A program made the translations under genes and the position numbers. The notes under the pieces are model-generated. The model saw only the letters and a program-made list of their open reading frames with translations. It searched no databases and was not told the origin of the DNA. Positions 33,157-40,793 of a stretch of DNA of 64,000 bases are shown one piece after another (the first letter of the stretch is position 1; the number at the start of each line of letters is the position of its first letter). The stretch is from Sphingomonas crocodyli (GTDB lineage: Bacteria; Pseudomonadota; Alphaproteobacteria; Sphingomonadales; Sphingomonadaceae): positions 437,061 to 501,060 of the forward strand of contig NZ_SACN01000003.1 of the NCBI RefSeq assembly GCF_004005865.1, in the 5' to 3' direction.

Positions 33157-35622
33157 CTATCTGATTAATCGATCCCAACGGCCATAATGCTCGCGGATAT
33201 TACCCCGCGGGAGGCTCAGTCCGATGAGCGCCAGCCCTATGAGAATGTTGGCGATCCTGTGTGCGCTACCACCTTCAAACAGGAACGGGGTCACGACCAG
33301 CGCCGCACCCAGCGGTATGAGCAGATAGCGTAGCGGGCGAGCCACTTCGGCCGCAGCGAGTGAGATCGCGGTGAGCGCCAGGAAGCCGATCACATGATCG
33401 GCATCGGCCATCGCACCCTGTGCCCCAAAGCTCAGCCTCGTGAACAGCAGCGAGCCTGCCAACAGCGCCGCGATACCCAAGGACCAGGGAAGACTTACCC
33501 CGCCACCCCACATGTCCGCCAGAACCGTACCGGGGCGACGGTCGAACTCGTCGCCGGGCTTTTCGCGCTGGCCCTCGTCGGTGTCACCGAACAGGAAGAC
33601 ACGAAGCCACGGCCGTCCCGCCTGCGCGCGGCGACGCATAAACTGAAGCGTCGCGAGCAGTTCGTCGAGCGAGTAGGGAATCTGGATCAGCATCGCCGCG
33701 GCGCCAACGAGCGTCAGTGTCGCCCATGTGCCGATAACGATCGGTTGAATGATCACGAACAGGATCGAGACCACGCCGAGCGGCGCGATCATCAGTCCGA
33801 ACAAAAACACGAGCCACGGCATCGACCGCCAGCGCGCTCGCGATCCGACGATCCCCGTCACGATCTCGAGCGCATAAGTATAGCCGCCGAGTGCCGCATC
33901 GGGGATCGGGAAGGCGCGTGACACCGAAGAGGTGATGACAGCCTCGGTGCCATTCTTCTGCGGCTCATCGGGCAGACCGGAAAAGAAGGGATCCCAGACC
34001 CCGTCGATCTGTTCGAGCTGATATGCGGTCAGATAGCGGGCGACAAGCAGGCCGACCAGCGCGAGGAGAATGATGGGGAGCCGCTGGGTCCAAGCCGAGG
34101 GATTGTAGGACCAGCCCGGCGGGATAGCCGGGCCCGTCATCGTGGCGACAACCGATGGACCGGGTTCGGGCTTGGCGCCGACCGCCAGCCCGAAGGCGAA
34201 CGCGCCCACCAGCGTATCCGAAAGGAAAGCCGCCGGGTTTTCGGTCCAGAACAGGAAGGGTACCGCCATGATCAGGGCCGCCACACCGGCCGAAGCCCAG
34301 CGCGCCCAGGTCGCCTGCCAGGACAATGACAAGGCGGCGAACAGCATCAGCGCGGCGCCGAGCAGGATCTCCGACCAGAAGAGCAGCGGCTCTTCAACCT
34401 GCACGATCACCGGCTGGACGAGGATCCAGAGCCCAAGCGCGATATTGGTAAAATGCGCCCACCGCGTCTCGCGATGCTCAGCGCGGCGGCGGCGTTCATA
34501 GCCAAGCCGCAAAGCCTCGGCATCGTGGCCTGCATCCTCGGCCTCGACGACGAAGGCCGGCGCCGTCAGGCGGTTCATTTCGTACCAGCCGGCCGGATCC
34601 TTCTTGAGCGCCTTGACGATTGCCGGAAGTTTGTCGGCCAATCGGTGGCGCGGCTCCCAGCCCAGCAGCTTGCGCGCCCGGCTGATGTCGATTGCATAAT
34701 GGTCGCTCGCCATGCGGGTCATGAACGGCTGGATGAAGGGCCGTTCGCCCTGGTCGAGGGCGTCGGGAACGACCGGCTCGGCCTTGTCTTGAGCCCAGGC
34801 GCCAACGCCGGCGATCGGCGCCGGCACCCGGATGGTCGGCCACGCCCCCTCACCGTGGATCAGGCGGCCCAGGCGATCCTGAAGATCGGCATAGCCGAGC
34901 GTGTGTTCTTCCCCCACCAGGATCACTGTCTCGCCCGGCAGGTCTCGCCGTCGGTCGACGGTGCGCACGAAGGCGTCGATCATGTCCTCACGATGAAGCA
35001 TCGCCTGACCGGCATCGGTATCGCCCGAATAGAGATAGCTCTGGAAATCGCGCTCGTAGATGCGGGCGATCTGATTGGCAAACGTCGGCACCGACGTTCG
35101 CTCATCATAGACCCCGGCAAGGTGCAGGAAGACGACCGGCATGTCGCCGCGTTCATCGCGGATCGCATCTTCGGTCTCAGCCTTGGATTTGGGATAGGCC
35201 CAGTCCGGGGCGATCGGCCGGCTCTCATCGATGCGTTCACCCGGCCGCCCCGGAGCATGGACCAGCATCGTCCCCGAATAGAGAAACTGCTCGACCTTGA
35301 ATGCGCGTAATTCGCGAAGCAGCCGTCGGCTGCCCTCAACGTTGACGGCGCGATATTGCGGTTTTTCGTCGCCCGAAAAGTCGAAAAAAGCCGCAAGATG
35401 GATGACGGTGGCGATCCGCTCGCCATACCGTTCGCGTACCTCGAGCATGGCTTGGGCCATGCTCTTGTCATCCGTGAGGTCGACTTCGATGATCGGGAAG
35501 CCGACATCCTTGGCTTCCATGTCCAGACCGACGATCTGGTAGCGGTCGCCCAAAGCCCTAGCGAGCGAGCGCCCTATATTGCCCGACGCGCCCGTGATCA
35601 GGACGATTGGTTTGCCCGTCAT
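33157..35622 (-). CDS. Epimerase/SPW/VKOR-like membrane fusion without cysteines
   Basis: An 821-residue protein. Residues 1-330 are an extended SDR NAD-dependent epimerase/dehydratase (GASGNIG cofactor loop, later YPKSK catalytic Tyr-x-x-x-Lys). From about 389 there is an SPW-repeat-like membrane pair (WAHFTNIALGLWILVQP). From about 539 the order DGVWDPFF ... FPIPDAALGGYTYALEI ... PWLVFLFGLMIAPLG matches proteins annotated as VKOR-like. A final SPW-like block (SLPWSLG, near 710) ends the chain. Where VKOR relatives have Cys-x-x-Cys this one reads WATLTL, and I find no cysteine in the whole protein, so thiol redox activity is lost. A weak EcfG-like promoter lies upstream. Confidence 0.82.
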   Translation of the reverse strand: MTGKPIVLITGASGNIGRSLARALGDRYQIVGLDMEAKDVGFPIIEVDLTDDKSMAQAMLEVRERYGERIATVIHLAAFFDFSGDEKPQYRAVNVEGSRRLLRELRAFKVEQFLYSGTMLVHAPGRPGERIDESRPIAPDWAYPKSKAETEDAIRDERGDMPVVFLHLAGVYDERTSVPTFANQIARIYERDFQSYLYSGDTDAGQAMLHREDMIDAFVRTVDRRRDLPGETVILVGEEHTLGYADLQDRLGRLIHGEGAWPTIRVPAPIAGVGAWAQDKAEPVVPDALDQGERPFIQPFMTRMASDHYAIDISRARKLLGWEPRHRLADKLPAIVKALKKDPAGWYEMNRLTAPAFVVEAEDAGHDAEALRLGYERRRRAEHRETRWAHFTNIALGLWILVQPVIVQVEEPLLFWSEILLGAALMLFAALSLSWQATWARWASAGVAALIMAVPFLFWTENPAAFLSDTLVGAFAFGLAVGAKPEPGPSVVATMTGPAIPPGWSYNPSAWTQRLPIILLALVGLLVARYLTAYQLEQIDGVWDPFFSGLPDEPQKNGTEAVITSSVSRAFPIPDAALGGYTYALEIVTGIVGSRARWRSMPWLVFLFGLMIAPLGVVSILFVIIQPIVIGTWATLTLVGAAAMLIQIPYSLDELLATLQFMRRRAQAGRPWLRVFLFGDTDEGQREKPGDEFDRRPGTVLADMWGGGVSLPWSLGIAALLAGSLLFTRLSFGAQGAMADADHVIGFLALTAISLAAAEVARPLRYLLIPLGAALVVTPFLFEGGSAHRIANILIGLALIGLSLPRGNIREHYGRWDRLIR

Positions 35623-35662
35623 ATATCCGCCTCCGGCGATCCATCAGCGTCCCCGACAGGGA

Positions 35663-35687
35663 GACGGTCGGCGCGGCGGTTGGTTCC
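35663..35687 (-). promoter_or_regulatory. Possible EcfG-like promoter of the epimerase fusion
   Basis: On the minus strand GGAAC (35687-35683), 16 bases, CGTC ending at 35663; one mismatch in the last -10 base. It lies 41 bases upstream of the ATG at 35622. Confidence 0.4.
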
Positions 35688-35757
35688 GGACCAAGCTCAT
35701 CGACGCCAAGTCCCTGCAAGGATTATAAGAAATGGACCAGTGTGATGCGGTCTTATT

Positions 35758-36260
35758 GACGCGACCACAAACTGCGCGATACGCGGCGCGTCATCGTCGA
35801 CGACCCGATACCGACGCCGCAGCTCCTACCGGCTCGTCGCCAAGCCGACCTCGACGGTGCCGCGATCGATCCAGGCCAGGGAGATCGATGGCAAGGGTGG
35901 CAGCTATCTGACGCGGAACAACATCACGGCAGGGGTGGTCCGACGGCGGGGTCGATAAGCTCGCGCATACTGGTCGATTTCCCCGTGCAGACTGGTCATG
36001 ACATCTAGCTGCACAACATGGCCGTCAAGGCGCTGTTAGACGAAGCCCAGCGTCACCGCAGCCATGGCTGCATCCGTTCTGGACGCGTCAGATTGCGCCG
36101 CTGTGGTCGCCCGCGATGGGTGTTCCTGACAGATAGCACAGGGTGCGTGGCACCCTCGAGGCGAGTTTTCGTCTCGCTGCCGAGGGCAAATCCCGTCGGT
36201 CTGCGCTATCAGAGAGTGCTCGTCGACAATAGGGTAATCCGATTGTCCGGGCCGATCCTT
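35758..36260 (+). pseudogene. Decayed copy of the L,D-transpeptidase catalytic half
   Basis: This stretch matches 30502-31028 of the intact L,D-transpeptidase gene in order: the TRRV strand, the TWTVPRSIQAKEI segment, then ALFNEAQRQRSHGCIR, then QTVLVDKRGNPIVR. Several indels and substitutions break the frame, and no start or signal peptide remains. The end of the match is directly abutted by the Crp/Fnr gene, which begins seven bases later. It is the trace of an old duplication whose 5' half was lost. Read naively, a spurious longer Crp/Fnr start would include part of it. Confidence 0.85.
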
Positions 36261-36266
36261 TTATTT

Positions 36267-37010
36267 ATGCTAAAGGCTGTGCAAATGCACCAAAGCCCTC
36301 TTCTTCGGAAGCTCGAAGCCGTCGAGACGCTCAGCAGTTCAGAGGTCGACTGCCTGCAGCGGATGTGCGTCGACGTTCGCGAGATTTCACGGCGAGCGGA
36401 CATTGTCTCGCGAGGCGATGATGCCGATTATGTTCATCTCATGCTCGAGGGATGGGGAGCACGCTACTTCGATCTTCCTGATGGCTCTCGTCAGATTACC
36501 GCCTTCCTCATCCCCGGAGATTTTTGCGACATCCATGTGACAACTCTGGCTGCGATGGATCATGGAATCATCGCGCTGACGAATTGCCGAGTTGCATTCA
36601 TTGGTAAGAGCGCGATCGAAGAGGTGACTCGCTCCACGCCGGCTCTGACACGCGCGTTCTGGCGAGCCACGCTCGTGGATGAGGCCATCTTGCGTCAGTG
36701 GATCGTCAGCCTTGGTCGGCGGGATGCCAAGCAACGCATTGCCCACATGTTGTGTGAGCTTCACCTTCGATTGCGTTTGGTGGGCCTGACCGATGACGGC
36801 AATATGCACTTGCCACTCACACAAGAAGATATTGCTGACGCGTGCGGCCTTACGCCGGTTCACGTCAACCGCACGGTCCAGGGACTGCGCAAACAGGGCT
36901 TGGTGGATCGAGGAAGCGACCTGCACATCCTCAACGTGCAAGGACTGCGGCGGGTGGCAGCCTTCGACCCCAGCTATCTGCATCTCAAGCGGGCGGACCG
37001 CGCAGTTTGA
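36267..37010 (+). CDS. Crp/Fnr family transcription regulator
   Basis: A 247-residue regulator with an N-terminal cyclic-nucleotide-binding-like domain (about 20-140, SRGDDADYVHLMLEGW, FLIPGDFCD) and a C-terminal winged-helix HTH_Crp domain (about 155-225; LPLTQEDIADACGLTPVHVNRT in part). The Fnr-type N-terminal cysteine cluster is not seen. The start is ATG 36267 or ATG 36285; both lie right after the L,D-transpeptidase pseudogene. With a second Crp/Fnr gene 1.4 kb away on the other strand, a DUF6894-PAS gene and a response regulator, it forms a signalling patch. Confidence 0.88.
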   Translation: MLKAVQMHQSPLLRKLEAVETLSSSEVDCLQRMCVDVREISRRADIVSRGDDADYVHLMLEGWGARYFDLPDGSRQITAFLIPGDFCDIHVTTLAAMDHGIIALTNCRVAFIGKSAIEEVTRSTPALTRAFWRATLVDEAILRQWIVSLGRRDAKQRIAHMLCELHLRLRLVGLTDDGNMHLPLTQEDIADACGLTPVHVNRTVQGLRKQGLVDRGSDLHILNVQGLRRVAAFDPSYLHLKRADRAV

Positions 37011-37208
37011 GTGGGACTTCGCAAACCCTGGGTGCAAACCACATCAGTGACTGGAACCAAACAGGGCCCGATGACGCGCTCCATACATATTTGATGCAAT
37101 GGATGAGCGAGTTCGGGCCATTATGAGGACCGTCCGGCGAAAAGGTCATTACCGGTGCAAGTGCACGGCTGCGTTGCCATATGGAGGGAAGCGGGTTCAG
37201 ATAGCTTG

Positions 37209-37919
37209 ATGCCGACCTATAGAATCCACCTCCGTCGCCGAAATTCTGTTGAGCCCGATATGATCGGTATCGTGTTCCCCGACCTGCACAGAGCCTATAT
37301 CGAAACCTGCAGATCAATACCCGAAACTGCTCGCGATCTGCTGATCGACGGCGCGGATCCGATGGTGTGCGCCTATCTGATCTGCGACGATAAGGGACGG
37401 CAGCTGATGGAGGTTCCTTTCGCGGACGTTCTGTCGACGGCCGAGATACGTGTGAGCCGCGGGGCGGGTGGGACGCGACCGACCCATCAACGCGAGCCGG
37501 CGCGCGATGAGGCCGCACTGATCAGTTTCCGCCAGATCTTTGCCCGCGCCAATGCAGGTTGCATCCTGCTGACGCCCGAACTGGTCGTGAAAGACATCAA
37601 CGAGTATGGCAGATTACACAGTCATACCGACCTCGAAGCCGTCCGAGACGTTTATGTTCTGGATGCTTTCGATCTCGCCGGTCCGCTCAAGACTATATTG
37701 GCGAAGTTCTGGACACTGCCGCAGTGCGGGGGCACCGCTCAGCTTGTCGACATGCCATATTGCGTGCTGGATGCAGCTGGAAACGCAATCAATGGTTGGT
37801 GGAGCGCGCGCGCCTGGCCTCTTGTTGGAGACGATGGCAGCGTGATCGGACTGGCCGCGTGGGGTGAACCTTCGGTCACGCCCCGCGCAGGCGGCAAGAC
37901 GGCTGTCCTCTCCGCGTAG
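37209..37919 (+). CDS. DUF6894-PAS domain protein
   Basis: A 236-residue protein. The N-terminal part (about 1-80; MPTYRIHLRR, then DPMVCAYLICDDKGRQLMEVPF in parts) fits DUF6894, a small domain frequent in rhizobia and sphingomonads. The C-terminal part (about 105-230; RQIFARANAGCILLTPEL ... DAAGNAINGWW ... DGSVIGLAAWGE) has PAS-like order. There is no kinase or output domain, so it probably senses a small ligand and acts through a partner. The ATG at 37209 begins DUF6894; an earlier in-frame ATG adds residues not typical of the domain. It is convergent with a response regulator gene. Confidence 0.78.
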   Translation: MPTYRIHLRRRNSVEPDMIGIVFPDLHRAYIETCRSIPETARDLLIDGADPMVCAYLICDDKGRQLMEVPFADVLSTAEIRVSRGAGGTRPTHQREPARDEAALISFRQIFARANAGCILLTPELVVKDINEYGRLHSHTDLEAVRDVYVLDAFDLAGPLKTILAKFWTLPQCGGTAQLVDMPYCVLDAAGNAINGWWSARAWPLVGDDGSVIGLAAWGEPSVTPRAGGKTAVLSA

Positions 37920-37935
37920 CGAATCATCATGCCGG

Positions 37936-38325
37936 CTAGTGCTGTGACGTTTGGCCCGCTTCGATCCTGGTCGCCAGGATCCGCCCGACGACGCTGGAGC
38001 CCACCGGCTTTTGACAGCGCAGGATATCCCAGTATTTTTCGGGGATCGCCACGCGCTCGTACCCGGTCGCGAAGAGGATAGGTACGCCCCGCGTGCGAAG
38101 TTGATCGACGGCCGCGAACACCGTCTCCTGTCCCAGGCGAATATCGACGACCGCTCCATCGATATGCGGTGTCGCTTCGATCAGATGGAGGGCCTGCTCG
38201 ACCGATGCCGCGGGGCCGATGACCGTCGCGCCTTCCCCGACGAGTTCAAACGTCAAGTCCTGGGCAAGGTAATATTCGTCCTCCACAACGATTATGATGC
38301 GATCTTTCAGGCTCAGTTTACACAT
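37936..38325 (-). CDS. Single-domain response regulator
   Basis: A 129-residue stand-alone receiver (CheY/FixJ-N-type). The acidic pair is in VVEDEYY (about 14-16), the phospho-acceptor Asp in GAVVDIRLG (about 60), and the conserved Thr/Ser and Lys in LFATGY and CQKPV. There is no output domain, as in receivers that act in alphaproteobacterial phosphorelays; such receivers often pair with HWE-type kinases, none of which is seen in the window. It converges on the DUF6894-PAS gene with 16 bases between stops. Confidence 0.88.
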   Translation of the reverse strand: MCKLSLKDRIIIVVEDEYYLAQDLTFELVGEGATVIGPAASVEQALHLIEATPHIDGAVVDIRLGQETVFAAVDQLRTRGVPILFATGYERVAIPEKYWDILRCQKPVGSSVVGRILATRIEAGQTSQH

Positions 38326-38439
38326 GTCGCCGCCTACCTCTCATATTATGGAGCACGGACCGCACCCCTTGAGGACGTTCGCCCTCCCGATCGGCGATCT
38401 CGATGCCGCTCTCTTGACGCCCCGAGGCGATGTACTGGA

Positions 38440-39189
38440 TCAAGCATTGAGAGCCTGATGGGATTTTCGATGATGAAGATAGAATGGGCTAAACTCGCCC
38501 AGCCGGATGAGGGCTTCCCAGTCGAGAACAAAGACGCGGCGATGGCGCATCTCGACGATACCTTCGGCTCGCAGCGCCATAAGCACCCGGTTTACATGGA
38601 CTGGGGTAATCGCCATTGCATCGGCAAGATGGAATTGGGTCATGGGAAGATCGAAGCTGAATCCCACCCCCTGCCCGATATATTCGTAGCGTGCCGCCAT
38701 CTCGCAAAAAAAATGAGCCAGGCGTGAGCGCGAGCATTTCCGGCCGGCATTGGTAGACCATTGAATCTGTATCGCCGCATCCACTGCAGCATCGACTGCC
38801 ATGGCCCCTGCGACCGCGGGAAAGGATGATTGAACGGACTGCAAAGCCGTTCTTGAGATATGAAGAAGCGTCACGTCTGTGAGGGCTTCAAGGCCTGTTG
38901 TTGCAAGGCCGAGCTTAGCAGACGGCTGATCAGCCATATCGCCTTCGATATGCAAAGCCGTTATCTGGCGCAGGCCAGATCTGAGCTGCTGAAAGCCAGA
39001 TACGAGACCCGAACTTACGATCCAGACCCCTGAAACTTTTTCGCCGCAGATTGTGAAGCTTGTTCCTGCTTTTTTTCTAACAGCGCGGGTCGGCAATTTT
39101 TGCAAAGCGTCCAATTCCTCGTCGCTCAGGTTCGAGCGCGAGGCCAGGCGCGCCACGTAGAGGTCGATAGATGGCGTGGCGAGCGACAT
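38440..39189 (-). CDS. Crp/Fnr family transcription regulator
   Basis: A 249-residue regulator with a cyclic-nucleotide-binding-like fold (about 15-140) and an HTH_Crp domain (about 160-225; LPMTQFHLADAMAITPVHVNRV in part). The ATG at 39189 follows an AGGAGG ribosome-binding site. No Fnr cysteine cluster. Its HTH recognition helix (ITPVHVNRVLMALR) is close to that of the Crp/Fnr protein at 36267 (LTPVHVNRTVQGLR), so the two may be paralogs with overlapping targets. Confidence 0.9.
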   Translation of the reverse strand: MSLATPSIDLYVARLASRSNLSDEELDALQKLPTRAVRKKAGTSFTICGEKVSGVWIVSSGLVSGFQQLRSGLRQITALHIEGDMADQPSAKLGLATTGLEALTDVTLLHISRTALQSVQSSFPAVAGAMAVDAAVDAAIQIQWSTNAGRKCSRSRLAHFFCEMAARYEYIGQGVGFSFDLPMTQFHLADAMAITPVHVNRVLMALRAEGIVEMRHRRVFVLDWEALIRLGEFSPFYLHHRKSHQALNA

Positions 39190-39511
39190 GATGTCCTCCT
39201 GCAGCCAGGCGGGAGCATGCTGTCTCCCAGTCATCAGCGCCTGGCGCATTCTGCCGATGATGCGAGACCCTAACGCACCCGGGTAACAGATGAGCCTAAT
39301 CTAAATTAGATACCGGTGACATTAAGGTGGATTGTTCTGAAATCGCGGCTGGAGAAGAATGCGTACGGAAATGGATCAATTATTGTCCTCGGCGATATAG
39401 TACCATCGCGTTTTGCTATCGTAACGATGGGTGATTTTTACTGTAATCCGCCGCTATTTCATCGCGCACATCCCTGAGGCCGTTCGGAGCGGACCGGTCT
39501 GCAGCAAGTGG
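39190..39511. other. Intergenic region
   Basis: About 320 bases with locally higher A+T around 39290-39340, a likely promoter zone for the Crp/Fnr gene. No gene and no EcfG-type promoter seen. Confidence 0.5.
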
Positions 39512-40759
39512 TTAGTCGATGAGCCGCGCACCGCGCTCGAAAGTGAGATAGCGCCAGATCCACTGGAACATGACCAGAGCGCGTCGGTCGAAACCGATCA
39601 GCAAATAGACATGAGCGAGCCCCCAGAGAAACCAGGCGAAGCGACCCTTCAGTTGATATTTGCCGAGGCTGTAGACGGCGGAGTGGCGACCGATGACCGC
39701 CGTATCGCCCCGACTGCGATAGCGAAATGGGCGCGGTATCGCGAGCACCCGCAGCTCACGCCCCAGATGCGTACCCTGCTGCTGAGCGACCTGCGCCAGC
39801 GCCGGCAACGCAGCGCCATCCTGCTCGAGAAGCGCGACGTCTCCGATCGCAAAGATGCGTTCATGACCGACCACCGCCATATTATCGGCAACCGGTATGC
39901 GGCCGTTCCGGTCGTGCGTGCCACCCAGCCAGGCAGCGCCCTGAGCGGCCTTGATGCCTGCGCCCCAGATGATGGTCCGGGCGTTGATGCGCCCCGCTTT
40001 TGTATCGAGGCCATGATCGTCAAGGCCCTCCACCGCGCAACCCAGTCGGACATCGACTCCCATCCGGCGCAGCGCATCGACAGCATAGGTGCTCAGTTCT
40101 TCCGGAAAGGCTGACAGGATACGCGGACCAGCCTCCACCAGAATGATCTTGGCGCAGGCAGGATCGATGTTGCGGAAGTTCCCTTTGAGCGTGTGCCGCG
40201 CGAGTTCGGCGATGGTTCCGGCCATTTCAACGCCGGTGGGGCCACCGCCTACCACCACGAATGTGAGCAGCGCCTCCCTGTGGGCGGCATCGTCCGCACG
40301 CTCCGCATCCTCGAACGCCTTGAGCAGCGAGGCCCGGATATGGCGTGCATCTGCGATCGACTTCGGCGCGGGCGCCTGTTGCGCCCATTCCGGATGCGCA
40401 AAGTAGTTGTACGCCGATCCGGTCGCAAGGACGAGCTGCTCGTACGGCACGGTCGTGCCGTCAGTCAGGGACACCTGCCGCCGATCGGGGTCTATCCCAC
40501 AGACTTCGCCGAGCAACACACGGACGTTCTTCGCTTTGGCCAGAACCCCGCGGAGCGGCACGGCGATGTCGGCAGGCGACAGGGCTGCGGTCGCAACCTG
40601 ATAGAGCAATGGCTGGAACAGATGATGATTGCGCTTGTCGATCAGGGTGACGTCGACATCCGCACCCGCCAGCGCCCGGGCACAAGCCAGGCCGCCGAAA
40701 CCGCCGCCGACGATCACGACTCTGCGGCGACCGTCGCCTCCCTGGTGTGCCTGTGACAT
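39512..40759 (-). CDS. ndh: Type II NADH dehydrogenase (NDH-2)
   Basis: A 415-residue membrane-associated flavoenzyme that oxidises NADH and reduces quinone without pumping protons. The FAD-binding motif VIVGGGFGGLACA (about 15-27) and the NADH-binding motif VVVGGGPTGVEMAG (about 165-178) are both complete, and the C-terminal FLWGLAHVYLLIGFDRRALVMFQW segment (in pieces) forms the amphipathic membrane anchor. The ATG at 40759 has a strong AGGAGAGG ribosome-binding site. It is the last gene of an operon after an MFS transporter and a putative glycosidase, an unusual setting for NDH-2. Confidence 0.93.
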   Translation of the reverse strand: MSQAHQGGDGRRRVVIVGGGFGGLACARALAGADVDVTLIDKRNHHLFQPLLYQVATAALSPADIAVPLRGVLAKAKNVRVLLGEVCGIDPDRRQVSLTDGTTVPYEQLVLATGSAYNYFAHPEWAQQAPAPKSIADARHIRASLLKAFEDAERADDAAHREALLTFVVVGGGPTGVEMAGTIAELARHTLKGNFRNIDPACAKIILVEAGPRILSAFPEELSTYAVDALRRMGVDVRLGCAVEGLDDHGLDTKAGRINARTIIWGAGIKAAQGAAWLGGTHDRNGRIPVADNMAVVGHERIFAIGDVALLEQDGAALPALAQVAQQQGTHLGRELRVLAIPRPFRYRSRGDTAVIGRHSAVYSLGKYQLKGRFAWFLWGLAHVYLLIGFDRRALVMFQWIWRYLTFERGARLID

Positions 40760-40793
40760 GAACCTCTCCTGGGAATGGCGCCGTGGCGTCTCA

